Origin: Purshia tridentata
Taxonomy: Eukaryota; Streptophyta; Magnoliopsida; Rosales; Rosaceae
Direction: 5' to 3'
Assembly (NCBI GenBank): GCA_003254885.1
Contig: QANT01003050.1
Span: forward strand, 1-54,120
DNA: 54,120 nucleotides
Both the position numbers and the translations under genes were made by a program. The notes under the pieces are model-generated. The model did no database searches and was not told the origin of the DNA. It saw nothing but the letters and a program-made list of their open reading frames with translations. Numbering within the stretch: position 1 is the stretch's first letter; every line of letters begins with the position of its first letter. Below are positions 11,899 through 24,480 of this stretch, one piece after another.

Positions 11899-13571
11899 TG
11901 TTAGTTTCAATATCTGTATTGGCAATTTCCTTGACAAAACAGGTTGTAATCATTTTATATTTAAATCTCACACAAGCTCGAGACTAAGTTAGGATCATTT
12001 GAGTGTGCTGACAGGACCGTCCCGGAGTTGACCCCGAGACGACACAAAAAGGAAAAGTAGGGACGGGTCGTAACATGTGCAATGAAGACTACACAGCTGG
12101 TTCTACATCTCATATGTTTAAGGTAACACCCATACCATGCATTGCATGCAACATCATATTTTTATAGAATAGTGCATGTTTTGACTAGTCTATGACATAT
12201 CATACACTGCAGTTTTCTGGCACGGGCACTGCACATACTATCTTATATATTTAAGTGATCCACATGAGAGTCATTTATGTGGGTCACTCTCCTACATGGG
12301 TATTTGAACATGTTTTATTTTCTGACTTCTTATGATTGGGCTTTTACTCTACTCATTTATTCTCCAGCCGACATCATCTTTAATGGGTTTCCATTTGTAC
12401 TATTCATCATCTTCTCCAACTATTTTCAGAAAATGGAAACTTTTTCAAAATATCTCAGCCATTCTCTCACACGAATCTTTGGATACCCTTTTAGCACATT
12501 CGGTATATGCTATTCTAAAAGTTTGTGAGGACTTGAACCTATCATTAGTTGCCATGTGGAAGGGTGTGGGTGTGCGTGTATGGCTATTGCTATAGGGTAC
12601 GGGCAGCCCCTTTCATTCTCTTTGTCTCTCTCATGTTTGGAATGCTTTTGGGCAACTTTTGAGCTAAGTGTTTAGAGAGATCAAATGGGTATTTTACTTT
12701 TCAAGCGTTGAAAGTTTTTCTTTGAAAATTTTCTTGTGTTAATCTCTTGATTTGTTTTATCTCAAAACTAAGTGGGTTTTGTGTATGGGTTTCAGATTAC
12801 TTTAAAAGCATAAACACATCACTTTAGTTTTTAGATTTGGGTTTGTATTGGCTTCTTCAAATCTTGTTTAGTTGAAGGAGTTGATCATTTAACCCAAAAT
12901 ATTGCATATCACTTTCATATCTAAAATCCACAACCACGCTGCGTATGGGTGCTACGTGTTGATGAGCTAAAGGATGAGCGGCCAGTGATGCAATTGACTC
13001 TAAGCTTGTTGGTTGATGGTTGCACAAAGTGGGTATGGTAGCTGCTACTTAGCTTTAGAGTAGGTAAATGAGCTTGTGTGCTGATATAGACTTTGTATTG
13101 AACCTCAACATATTGGATTGCCCGATTAGCGGATAAGACCCCCAGTTTTTTAACCCTTTGAGGTTTTTCTGGGTGAACAACTTGTGTGCTTCTTCCTTGT
13201 GATCGCTGGATTTATTTGCCATTTGTATAACTTGGGTTTAACTCTTTGTCATATGCTATCAGACCTTGCTTTATGGTTGATAATATTGCAACTGATGAAT
13301 TGAATCAAATCTAGCATCACAAACCTCACTCTAGTTGTGGCTAGCACTAGGATGCCTATTTTGATGGATCCTTGAGTGCCTAGGTTTTCACTACTCACTT
13401 GAATATTTGAAATGCTTGCTTGTTGTGTTTCTTAGGCTGTGCATCTATCGTGCAGACTTGAGTCTGTCTGATTGGTTCAGTCTGGTCCAATAGTTTAAAA
13501 TTGGGTCCAATCACTGATCGCTGTTTTACTTAAGTGCTTTAGGGCGTTCAAGCACTTTATACCAAACTTCA
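11899..13571. mobile_element. Solo LTR, family C, copy 1
   Basis: The element begins TGTTAGTTTCAATA and ends ACCAAACTTCA, and is flanked by the direct repeat gaact (11894-11898 and 13572-13576). TG...CA ends plus a 5-bp target duplication are the hallmark of an LTR retrotransposon. There is no internal region, so this is a solo LTR left by LTR-LTR recombination. It interrupts an E-type monomer eight or nine bases from its start. It carries a 67-bp insertion (12009-12075) absent from copy 2. A stretch cttatatattt near 12241 could be a TATA box. No protein is encoded. Confidence 0.9.
12009..12075 (-). mobile_element. 67-bp micro-element with family A-like ends
   Basis: The insert begins TGACAGGACCGTCCC and ends GGGACGGGTCGTAACA, flanked by the perfect 5-bp repeat tgtgc (12004-12008, 12076-12080). 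LTR copy 2 has the uninterrupted site with a single tgtgc (15908-15912), which proves an insertion. Its ends match those of family A (TGACAGGACCC...CGGGTCGTTACA), but family A elements are 2.2-2.8 kb. The two ends are also imperfect inverted repeats of each other, and an imperfect 22-bp palindrome lies at 12019-12040. It is either an extremely deleted family A LTR or a distinct minimal element. Confidence 0.85.
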
Positions 13572-15802
13572 GAACTAAAACCTCATTTCAGTGCATACTC
13601 AGTCTACTTTCGTCTAAATTGCATCAAAACTTGCTCGGTTTGCAAGAAGGACATGAGGAAGCACGTTATCATGTCTCAATTCGCGTCCTAAAACTAAAGA
13701 CAAACTTTTGGTGTTAAGAATGCACGAAAACATCATTTCAGTGCGTACTCAGTCCAAATTCGTCCAAATTGCACCAGAACTTCCTTGGTGCGCAAGAAAG
13801 ACATAAGGAAGCACACTCTCAAGTCTCGATATTAGTGTGCTAACCCTAAGGAACCACTTGAGGTCTTAAGAATGCACGAAAACGTCATTTCGGTGCACAC
13901 TGAGTCCAATTCAATTAAATTTGCACCAAAACGTTCCCCTTTGGAAGACATAGGGAAGCATTTTCTCATGTCTCGATGAGCGTTCAAGCCCCAAAGAACA
14001 ACTTTAGGTGCTAAGAATGCATGAATACATCATTTCAGTGCATACTCAGTCTAACTTGGTCCAAATTGCACAGAAAATGTGCCCGATTGGCAAGAAAGAG
14101 GTGCGGAAGCACTCATTAATGTCTCGATTATCGTGCTAGCCCTAAAGAACCACTTTGGGTGTTAGGAATGAACGAAAATGTTATTTCAGTGCCCATTCTG
14201 TACAATTTGGTTAAAGTTGCACCAAAACGTTAACGGTTGGCAAGAAAGACATGGGAAAGCAGTTTCTCATGCTTCGATTAGCATTCTATCCCTGAAGAAG
14301 CACATTTCGTGTTTAGAAGGCATGAAAACATCATTTTGGTGCGTACTCAATCCAATTTCGTGGAATTTCCCCCAAAACGTGCCCGGTTGGCAAGAAAGAT
14401 GTGGAAAAGCACTTTCTCATTCTTGGATTAGCGTTCTAGCCCTCAAGAAGCACATGCTTTTGTTAAGAACGCACAAAGACCTCATTTCGGTGCCTCCTCA
14501 ACCTAATTTCGTTTCAATTGCATCAAAACATCCCTAGTTGGCAATAAGGACTTGAGGAAGCACTTTCTCTTGTTTGGATTAGCATTTTAGCCGTAACGAA
14601 CCAGTTTAGGTGCTAAGAACGCATGGAACGTCATTTCGGTGCACACTGTGCACAACTTGGTTAAAGTTGCACCAAAATGTGCGCGATTGGCAAAAAGCGT
14701 GTTCTAATGCTTGGATTAATGTTGTAGCCTTCAAGATGCACATTTCGTGTTAAGTAGGAACAAAAACCTCATTTTAGTCCAACTAAATCTACTTTCATCT
14801 AAGTTGCATCAAAACGTGTCCGATTGGCAAGAAGGACATGAGGACGCACTTTCTCATGTCTCAATTAGCGTACCAGCCTTAAAGAACCACTTTAGGTGTT
14901 AAGATTGCACGAAAGCATTATTTCGGTGCGTACTTAGTCCAAATTCGACCAAATTGCACTAAAACTTCCCTGGTGGGCAAGCAAGACGTAAGGAAGCACC
15001 TTCTCATGTCTCGATATTAGCGTGCTAACCCAAAGGAACCACTTGAGGTCTTAAGAATGCACAAAAACGTCATTTCTATGCACACTGAGTCCAATTCGAT
15101 TAAAGTTGCACCAAAACATTCCCCGTTTGAAAGAAACACATGGGGAAGCACTTTCTCATGGCTTGATAAGCGTTTAAGCCCCAAAAAAGAACTTTAGGTG
15201 CTAAGAATACAGGAATACGTCATTTCAGTGCATACTCAGTCTAACTTGGTTCAAATTACACCAAAATGTGCCCGATTGCTAAGAAAGACATGGGGAAACC
15301 CTTTCTCATGCTTGGATTAGCATTCTAGCCCTAAAGAAGCACATTTCGTGTTTAGAAGGCACGAAAACATCATTTCAGTGCGTACTGAATCCGATTTCGT
15401 GCAATTTTCACTAAAACGTGCCCGGTTGGCAAGAAAGATGTGGGGAAGCACTTTCTCATTCTTAGGTTAGCATTCTAGCCCTCAAGAAGCACATGCTTTT
15501 GTTAAGAACGCACAAAAACCTCATTTCATTGCCTCCTCATCCTAATTTCGTTTCAATTGCTCGAAAACGTCCCCGGTTGGCAATAAGGACATGAGGAAGC
15601 ACTTTCTCTCTTTTTGGATTGGCGTTTTAGCCCCAACGAACCAGTTTAGGTGTTAAGAATGCATGGAACGTTATTTCGGTGCACACTGTGCACAACTTGG
15701 TTAAAGTTGCACCAAAATGTGCGTGGTTGGCAAGAAGCACGTTCTCATGCTTGGATTAATGTTGTAGCCCTCAAGAATCGCATTTCGTGTTAAGAATGAA
15801 CT
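13572..15802 (+). repeat. Satellite array block 2
   Basis: Same satellite and phase as block 1: the E monomer resumes right at the duplicated gaact. Monomers run E, F (13718), G (13870), H (14014), A (14166), B, C, D, E, F, G (about 15054), an H/A hybrid (about 15205), B, C, D and the start of E. Two variants are shared with block 3 and not seen elsewhere: gcacagaaaa in H (14068) and an altered end of E (aactaaagacaaact near 13692). They show that blocks 2 and 3 derive from one ancestor. Confidence 0.95.
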
Positions 15803-17377
15803 TGTTAGTTTCAATATTTGTATTTGCAATTTCCGTGACGAAACAGCTTGTAATCATTTTATATTTAAATATCACACAAGCTCTAGACTAAGTTAGGATC
15901 ATTTGAGTGTGCAATGAAGACTACACAGCTGGTTCTACGTCTCACATGCTTAAGGTAACACCCATACCATGGATTGCACGCAACATCATATTTTTACAAA
16001 ATAGTGCATGTTTTGACTAGTCTATGACATATCATACACTATACTTTTCAAGCATGGGCACTGCACATAATATCTTATATATTTAAGTGATTCCACATGA
16101 TAGTCCTTTATGTGGGTCGCTCTCCTACATGGGTATTTTCACATGTTTTATTTTCTGACTTCTTATGATTGGGCTTTTACTCACCTCATTTATTCTCCAA
16201 CCGACATCATCTTTAATGGGTTTTTATTTTGTACTATTCATCATCTTCTCCAACTATTTTCTGAAAATGGAAACTCTTTCAAAATATCTCAGCCCCTCTC
16301 TGACACGAATCTTTGTATACCCTTTTAGAATATTTGGTTCTGTGCTGTCCTAAAAGATTGTTAGGACTTGAACCTATCATTGGTTGCCATGTGGAAGGGT
16401 GTGGGTGTGCATGTGTGGCTGTTGCTATAGAGTACGGGCACCCCCTTTCATTCTCTGTCTCTCTCATGTTTCGAATGCTTTTGGGCAACTTTTGAGCTAA
16501 GTGTTTATAGAGATCAAATGGGTATTTTACTTTTCAAGCGTTGAAAGTTTTTCTTTGAAAATTTTCTTGTGTTCATCTCTTGATTTGTTTTATCTAAAAA
16601 CTAAATGGGTTTTGTGTATGGGTTTCAGATTACTTTAAAAGCATAAACACATCACTTTAGTTTTTAGATTTGGGTTTGTATTGGCTTCTTCAAATCTTGT
16701 TTAGTTGAAGGAGTTGATCTTGTGAACCCAAAATATTGCATATCACTTTTATATCTAAAATCCACAAGAAAGCTGTGTATGGGTGCTGCGTGTTGATGAG
16801 CTAAAGGATCAGCTGCTGGCTACGCAATTGACTCTAAGCTTGTTAGTTGATGGTTACACAAAGTGGGTATGCTAACTGCATGCTACTTAGCTTTAGAGTA
16901 GGTAAATGAGCTTGTGTGTTGATATAGACTTTGTATTGAAGCTCAATATATTGGATTGCCCGGTCAGCGGATAAGATCCCTAGTTTTTTAACCCTTTGAG
17001 GTTTTTCTGGGTGAACAACTTGTGTGTTTCTTCCTTGTGATCACTGGGTTTATTTGCCATTTGTAGAACTTGGGTTTAACTCTTTGTCATGTGCTATCAG
17101 ACCTTGTTTTATGGTTGATAATATTGCAATTGATGAACTGAATCTAATCTAGCATCACACACCTCACTCTAGTTGTGGCTAGCACTGGGATGCCTATTTT
17201 CATAGATCCTTGAGTGCGCATGAATATCTGAAATGCTTGGGCTATGCATCTGTCGTGCAGACTTGAGTGTGTTTGATTGGTTCAGTCTGGTCCAATAGTT
17301 TTAAAATTGGGTCGGATCACTGATCGCGGTTTTACCTAGGTGCTTTAGGGTGTTCAAGCACTTTATACCAAACTTCA
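15803..17377. mobile_element. Solo LTR, family C, copy 2
   Basis: It is collinear with copy 1 from TGTTAGTTTCAATA to CAAACTTCA, with the identical target duplication gaact (15798-15802, 17378-17382) in the same place of an E-type monomer. I count 7 differences in the first 109 bp against copy 1. It lacks the 67-bp micro-element and has a shorter segment near 17215-17250. The same site and the same duplication mean the pair most likely arose by duplication of an already occupied satellite segment, not by two insertions. Confidence 0.9.
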
Positions 17378-19131
17378 GAACTAAAACCTCATTTCAGTGC
17401 ATACTCAGTCTAACTTTGTCTAAATTGCATCAAAATGTGCTCGGTATGGAAGAAGCAAATGAGGACGCACGTTCTCATGTCTCAATTAGCGTGCCAGAAC
17501 TAAAGAACAACTTTAGGTGTTAAGAATGCACGAAAATACCATTTTGGTGCGTACTCAGTCCAAAATCCTCCAAATTGCACCAAAACTTTATTGGTGGGCA
17601 AGAAAGACATAAGGAAGCACATTCTCAGGTCTCGATATTAGCGTGCTAACCCTAAGGAACCACTTGAGGTCTTAAGAATGCACGAAAACGTCATTTCGGT
17701 GCATACTGAGTCCAATTCGATTAAAGTTGCACCAAAACGTTCCCCGTTGGAAAGAAAGACATGGGGAAGCACTTTCTCATGTCTCGATAAACGTTCAAGC
17801 CCCAAGGAACAACTTTATTTCGGTGCATACTCAGTCTAACTTGGTCCAAATTGCACAGAAAACGTGCTCAATTGGCAAGAAAGAGGTTAGAAAGCACTCT
17901 ATAATGTCTCGATTAGCGTGCTAGCCTTAAAGAACCACTTTGGGTGTTAGGAATGAACGAAAATGTCATTTCGGTGCACACTCTGTACAATTTGGTTAAA
18001 GTTGCACCAAAACGTTATCGGTTGGCAAGAAAGACAAGGGGAAGCACTTTCTCAGGCTTCGATTAGCATTCTAGCCCTTAAGAAGCACATTTCATATTTG
18101 GAAGGCACGAAAACATCATTTCGGTGTGTACTCAATCCCATTTCGTGCAATTTCCACTAAAACGTGCCCGGCTGGCAAGAAAGATGTGGGGAAGCACTTT
18201 CTCATTCTTGGATTAGCGTTCTAGCCCTCAAGAAGCACATGCTTTTGTTAAGAACGCACAAAAACCTCATTTCGATGCCTCCTCAACCTAATTTTGTTTC
18301 AATTGCACCAAAATGTCCCCGATTGGCAATAAGGACATAAGGAAGCACTTTCTCTTGTTTGGATTAGCGTTCTAGCCCTAACGAACCAATTTAGGTGTTA
18401 AGAATGCATGGAACGTCATTTCAGTGCACACTGTGCACAACTTGGTTAAAGTTGCGTCAAAACGTGCACGGTTGGCAAGAAGCACGTTCTCATGCTTGGA
18501 TTAACGTTGTAGCCCTCAAGAAGCACATTTTGTGTTAAGAAGGAACTACAACTTTATTTCAGTGCATACTCAGTCTACTCTCGCCTACATTGCATCAAAA
18601 TGTGCCCGGTTGGCAAGAAGGACATGAGGACGCAAGTTCTTAGGTCTCAATTCGCGTGCCAGCCTTAAAGAACCACTTTAAGTGTTAAGAATGCACGAAA
18701 ACATCATTTCGGTGTGTACTTAGTCTAAATTCGTCCAAATTGCACCAAAACTTCCATGGTGGGCACGAAAGACATAAGGAAGCACCTTCTCATGTCTCGA
18801 TATTAGCGTGCTAACCTTAAGGAACCACTTGAGGTCTTAAGAATGCACGAAAATATCATTTCGGTGCACACTGAGTCCAATTCGATTAAAGTTGCATCAA
18901 AATGTTCCCCATTGGAACGAAAGACATGGGGAAGCACTTTCTCATGTCTCGATAAGCGTTCAAGGCTCAGAGAACATCTTTAGGTGCTAAGAATGCATGA
19001 ATATGTCATTTCGGTGCATACTCAGTCTAACTTGATCCAAATTGCACTAAAACGTGCCCGATTGTTAAGAAAGAGGTGAGGATGCACTCTCTAATGTCTC
19101 AATTAGCGTGCTAGCCCTAAAGAACCACTTT
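17378..19131 (+). repeat. Satellite array block 3
   Basis: Order E, F, G, a shortened G/H fusion (near 17815), A (about 17950), B, C, D, E, F, G, H. The G/H fusion has lost the end of G and the start of H. The block stops in the last bases of H, at the LINE target duplication cctaaagaaccacttt (19116-19131), and continues in phase at 25201. Confidence 0.95.
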
Positions 19132-19299
19132 TTTTTTGGTAACTGAATAATATATTAAACAAAGAAAAACACTACAAAAAATAGGGGGGATACCCTAGGA
19201 AAGCCAAAAGGCACAAAAAAATCCCATAGGCAAAACAAAAAAGCAAAACGCAAAACCAACCTAAAGCCTAATCAAAAGGTTGGGAAAGGGTTTGGCACA

Positions 19300-22200
19300 A
19301 CGTAACAAATAAAGATCCCAAACAAGAGGAAAACACATCAGCTTGTAGGGATATTCCACTCAATAAGAATGGAAGAAGCTAAGTGGCTAGCCCTAAGGGT
19401 GATAGAAGCCATTTTACATCTAATGAAGTCCATAATTACATTCAACACGCAAGCATCTGGTCTGACTTCATTTCTGAAAATCCGGTTGTTTCTTTCACTC
19501 CAAATTGAGTAGACCACAGTGGAGAGGCATAACTAGTTAATGATAGCATGAGGATGCTTACCCTTCCAATTTGCCGTAGCAAAGGTAATCAAATTAGTCC
19601 AAGTTAAGTGATTAATTGCATATCCACATTTTACCATCAGCTGCGTCCAAATGAAATTGCTGTAAGAGCACTCAAAGAAGAGGTGATGGTGAGACTCTAG
19701 AAACCTCTTACAAAGAGCACGGCCATGTCAAGATTGGGAGTGTAGCCCTGAATACGATCATTGGTGGCTAAACGCTGCCATATAGGGATCCATAAAATGA
19801 AACTCATTTGAGGGATATTGGGGCTAGCCCATACAAGTTTGTACCAAGGAACAAGGGGACGGTGGTATCTAATTTTTTCCTAAGTAGAAGCCGCTGAATA
19901 GATACTCGTAGAGGAAGGCAGCCACTTAATACAATCAGGCCGTTCAAAATTGGGCAAATACAAGGGCATAGACTCCTCAATTCCAGAGAATTAGCAAGCG
20001 GCCAGCTCCAAGAGTTGTTGCATATGATATCACTTACCAAAGCATTGGCAGGAAGACCTGAATCATAGATAACTCTCTCGCTCTAAGCAGAAGCAATAAG
20101 GCCACTAGGATGCCACGAATCAAACAAAAGAGAAGTGTTGGTTCCATTTCCAACCTTGTGAATAACAAAAGGTCTAGCAATATGGCGCAATTTCAGGATC
20201 TTTCGCCAATTCCATGAACACACATTAGGGGCTTTAACTTCCCAAAAGTTTCTTCCTTTCAAGAGGTAACTATTGATCCATTTTGTCCAAAATTTTTCCT
20301 GTCCCGACACTACATACCAAAGGTGTCTCATCATTAACGCTTTGTTCCATAAAGAGAGATTCTTAATTCCAAGACCCCCTTCCTTTTTAGGGCTACAAAC
20401 ATTAGCCCAAGCAACTTTGGCACCCTTTGAATGTGCATCAGACCCCGTCCATAAGAAGGCTCTTAGTTTCTTCTCAATGCATAAAAGAACTTTCTTTGGA
20501 AGCATAAGATGAGTAGCCCAAAAAATATGCATGCTAGAGAGGACAGAAATGATCAATTGAAGACGCCCCGCATAAGAGAGGGCTTTGTTTCTCCAGCAGT
20601 TAATTCTAGCAGCCACCCGATCAATAAGAATATGACAATCTCTTGCCCGGAGCTTGGAGGAGATAATTGGTATGCCAAGATGCCTAATTGTAATAGCACC
20701 CGCAGGATATTTGAAGCCATCAATAAGGAGCTGCTTAGCCGTATCTGGGATACCCGCCATGAAAAGGTTGCTCTTAAGAGGATTGGCTTTGAGGCCTGAA
20801 AGCTTCTCAAACTCATGTAAAGACTCCATAAGAGTGGTGGCGGAAGCAATACCCCCCCCCCCCCCCCNNCCCCCCCCCCCCCCCCGACAAAGCATAATTA
20901 GGTAATTCGCAAAGCATAGGCGAGTAAGCTTGATCTTATCGCACTTCTTGAAATTGGGGTTTGAGCTCACCTTGTGGGCAATCAATAAAAATAGAATTTC
21001 CATAGCAACAACAAATAAATAAGGAGACATAGGATCACCTTGACGAATACCACGTTTGCTAGGAAAATAACCTGCCAACTCACCATTAACTGAAATGGAA
21101 AAGGAAGGGGTGGAGATGCATTCCTTAATCCAATTGATCATAACTTGAGGAAACTTGAAGGTAGCCAAAGAGTGAAGAAGAAATTCCCAATCCAACATAT
21201 CAGAAGCTTTCATAATGTCAACCTTGAGAGCACACCTTGGAGTCCCAGAATTCTTTTGGAAATCCCTAAAAAGCTCCTGCACAAGGAGGATATTATCACC
21301 AATACGGCGACCCGGAACAAAGGCGATCTGATTGTGACTAATAATGGAGGGTAGCACTACCATAATTCAGTTGGCAATAACTTTGGTGATGATTTTGTAC
21401 AAAGATTGCAACAAGAAATAGGGCGAAAATCACTTAGCTTGGTAGGGTTGTAAACCTTTGGAATAGGAGCAACCGAGATAGCATTGAGCTTTTTGAGTAA
21501 CCGACTTGAAGAGAAGAATTCCTAAACTACAGCCACAACATCCCTACCCACAATGTTCCAAGAATGCTTGAAAAAATGTCCATTGAAGCCATCAGGCCCC
21601 GGGGCCTTATTAGAATGCAAGGAAAAACACACATCCCGAATTTCCTCCATAGACACCTCACCACTCAAAAAATTTACATAATCATCCGAAATAACATTTT
21701 CCACCAAATCACTAACAACTTGAGCTCCCTCACGATTAGGAAAGCTAGAAGGACCCCAAAGGTGCTGGAAAAAATTAACGGCTTCTATCTTGATGTTTGC
21801 ATTCCCTTCCACTAAGGTACCATCTTCTCTCCAAATACATGTGATCTTATTAATATTCCTCCTAGACGTGACAGATTTGTGGAAGAAAGACGTGTTTTTA
21901 TCCCCAAGATTAAGCCATTGAATCCTAAACTTTTGTCTAAAACAACTCTCCTCCATTTGCAAAGCATCAGTGTGCTCCTTAATTAACACCTTTTCTTGAC
22001 ATTTAACGGAGAGTTCATGTGGCATAGAATTAATAAGCCGCTGGCAAGAATCAAGAGCCTCCTTACTCAAAATAACCTTTTGAGAGATATCCCCAATCTG
22101 CACCCTATTGAGCTTCTTAAGCTCGCCTTTGAGAATTTTGAGCTTCTTTGCAATCTGAAATTGGAAGGACCCCAGAATTTCTGAATTCCAACAACGAGCC

Positions 22201-22905
22201 ACCAGGGAAAAGAAATACTCCCTATCCGTTAGGAAATTAAAGAACTTAAAAGGTTGCTTAACACGAGCAAAGTTAATCCCAATATCAACCAAGCAAGGGC
22301 TATGATCTTGAAGTAGACCTTGAAGTAGTCTTCTTGTCATTCCAAGTAAACATAAGTCCAGTAAAATGAAGGTCATCAAGTTCAGCCCCTTGAATAAGGC
22401 TATCAAACTCCTTCATAGCACTAGACATCCTACCATTATAACCAGCCACCTCATTAGTGCATCTACACACATTGAAGTCCCCAAGAACAACCCAAGGCTG
22501 ATCGCAAACAACTCTAGAAATAGATAGCAAATCCCTCCACAAAATCGAGCGACAATTAACATCGTTGGAGCCATAAATAAAGGACGCAAGGAAATCAACA
22601 TTGGAATCAATATGGTGCAACCTTGCATTTATAACCTAATCGGTTTCCTCCATTTTAAACACACTAAAGATAAGAGGATCCCAAGCAATCCAAATTCTGC
22701 CACCCCTATGCGAATTGTAGTTGTCAATCACATTCCAATCCTTAAAAATAGCATTTACCACTTTATCTCTTTTCTTTTTCCATGCACTCTAGTCTCCACA
22801 AGGCCAATAAGAGATAAACCATTGTCCTTAATAAATTTCCTCACATCAGCTTGTTTAAGGGGAGAGTTTAAACGCCTAACATTCCAACAAACAAACTTGA
22901 TCATT
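19300..22905 (-). pseudogene. L1 ORF2 remnant: endonuclease, reverse transcriptase, zf-RVT
   Basis: ORF2 would nick DNA and copy the LINE RNA at the nick. It starts near 22905 with MIKFVCWNVRRLN, the first endonuclease motif, followed by LVETR. The frame shifts near 22785. The frame 22620-22300 carries the VVLGDFN and FTWNDKK endonuclease motifs. The frame 22406-21522 carries WLNLGDKNTSFFH and APGPDGFNG, the entry to the reverse transcriptase. After two stops around 21360-21525 (with LSDFRPISCCN between), the frame 21363-20083 carries FVPGRRIGDN, GIRQGDPMSPYLF and the catalytic block, here FANYL instead of FADDL (codons at 20902-20907), so both aspartates are lost. GGLGIKNLSLWNKA and DSWHP mark the linker and zf-RVT region. 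The final SHHHLFFEC zinc-binding segment is at about 19660-19700 in another frame. The exact stop is uncertain. Confidence 0.9.
20851..20885. other. Poly-C run with NN gap placeholder
   Basis: C-runs flank NN at 20867-20868. The run falls just after the LCRG residues of the LINE reverse transcriptase, where related proteins have no glycine tract. It is best read as a poorly sequenced or unclosed assembly join. Confidence 0.8.
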
Positions 22906-24470
22906 GAGAGGAGTTGGAGAAAGTACCTGGGCTGGACTTGCCCCTTTTAGCTGATTTCTTCTTAGCTTTCTTCTTTTTCTTCTTGCTAGAAGATTTACTA
23001 GCCCCCAATGTGGTCCCATCAATATTCTTCCCCAACAGCTTGCTAGGCCAAAGCGACCTGTCCGGTGAAGCCGTGTTGGGTTCACTATCACTCTCTGAAC
23101 ACTCATCATCAAGAGCATGGAAAGAGTTGAAGGAGTTAATTAAGGGGGCTGGCGAAGGAGGATCGCACTCCAAATGAACAGCACACGTAGTGGAATCCCT
23201 CTCAAACTTATGCACAATTCCAACTACCTCAATTGGGTTAAAGATGCTGCTCCACATTTTTGCCACTACTTTCCTTCTCAATGACCCTATTGGTAGCCCT
23301 TAACACATTTGAAGGAGAGGGTTCATTGCTCGTTTGCTAGTTTACCGTCATGCTAGCATCAGTTGCCACCTTCTTAGCCCACACCATAGGCTTGTAATTA
23401 AGGGCACAGCTACCATTTAAGTGGCCAAAAGATTCACATAAGGTGCACACCATTGGTTTCCATTGATAGTCAACCTTAATCTCCACTGACTTAGGAGAGG
23501 TACCATCATCTTCACTATTCAACAAAAGATCAAAGGAATCAATTAATTCCAAAGAAGCATCCACCATCACACAAACCCGAGCATATGAGATTTTCTTGTG
23601 ATTTTGGGTAAGGCTATCCGCATATAGAGGCCTTCCCACAGCACTTGCAATATAGCTCAGCCCATTAGCTGTCCAAAACTCATGAGGGATATTGTAGAAC
23701 TTGACCCAAATCGAAATCCTCTCGTGGGATTCCTTAGTGAGACTTTGCTGCCATTTCTTTAAAAACAAAGGCTTACCAGCAAATAGCCATGGTCCAGCCT
23801 CCAAAATAGTAGAACAAGCTTCAGCTCTACCAAACTTGAAGAAGAAAAACCCACTATCATTGGCTAAGACGTCAACCAGCCCCTTATTTCCCCAAACTCT
23901 CATCGCAATGGACTTAACCACAGTGAAAGGTAGCTTCTTCTCCAACATGTAGCCAACTAAGCAATTTTCCCATTGCTTGCAACCTTTAGCCGCCACATGA
24001 GGTGGTGGAGCCTCCATTTTCCGATTTCCCTCCATTGAAGGCTGGTGAAACTTAAGCTTCAGGGGCGCATGGGGAGAGTTCCCATCCCCTCTAACAGCCT
24101 GGCTGTAATTTCTGGGTTTGGTTGTTACATTTTGGGAAATGGTATTGGGTGGTAATGTTTGGGGAGTGGTATTGGAAGGTACGGTTTGGGGGGAGTGGTT
24201 CTGCTCACAAAATGGACTTTGGGAGTCAGCTGGTGCGTGGGCCAATGAAAGGGAAACTAAAGGTGTTTTGTCACATGGGCTGGGTGGGCAAAGTGGAGAG
24301 AAAACTTGGGTAGGGTAATAAATAGGTTCTGAAATAGGTTCAGAAGCTAGGGAGGATGAATTACCTAAATATTGTAAGTCTTTAAGGGCTGTGCGTGCAT
24401 GGGAAGAGGGACTAGCACCCAAAAGAGTCCCTTGATCCACGTGAAAAGGCCTGCAGTTTCTGTCAGTCAC
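22901..24470 (-). pseudogene. L1 ORF1 remnant (DUF4283, zinc knuckle)
   Basis: ORF1 of plant L1s is a nucleic-acid-binding protein that coats the LINE RNA. The frame 24470-23337 (377 residues) has a low-complexity N-terminus rich in Pro, Ser and Thr, then NYSQAVRGDG, the DUF4283 domain (MLEKKLPFTVVKS, VWGNKGLVDVLAND, WLFAGKPLF, WVKFYNIPHEFW), and a CX2CX4HX4C knuckle CTLCESFGHLNGSC near residue 345. A stop ends it at 23337. A second frame (23281-22901, 126 residues) continues with acidic and then lysine-rich sequence (SSSKKKKKKAKKKSAKRG), the usual basic C-terminus, so the original ORF1 was longer and is now broken near 23290-23340. The true start may lie further upstream, because the duplicated leader also contains short open frames. 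Confidence 0.85.
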
Positions 24471-24480
24471 ATGGGTTTCA

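Noticed and set aside
11899-17377. Two independent, site-specific family C insertions
   Set aside because: The same duplication and the same monomer position, plus shared private variants in the following satellite, are explained more simply by one insertion and a later block duplication.
20851-20885. G-quadruplex-forming poly-G tract on the minus strand
   Set aside because: The tract encloses an NN placeholder and disrupts a conserved reverse transcriptase segment, so it is more likely a sequencing or assembly artefact.
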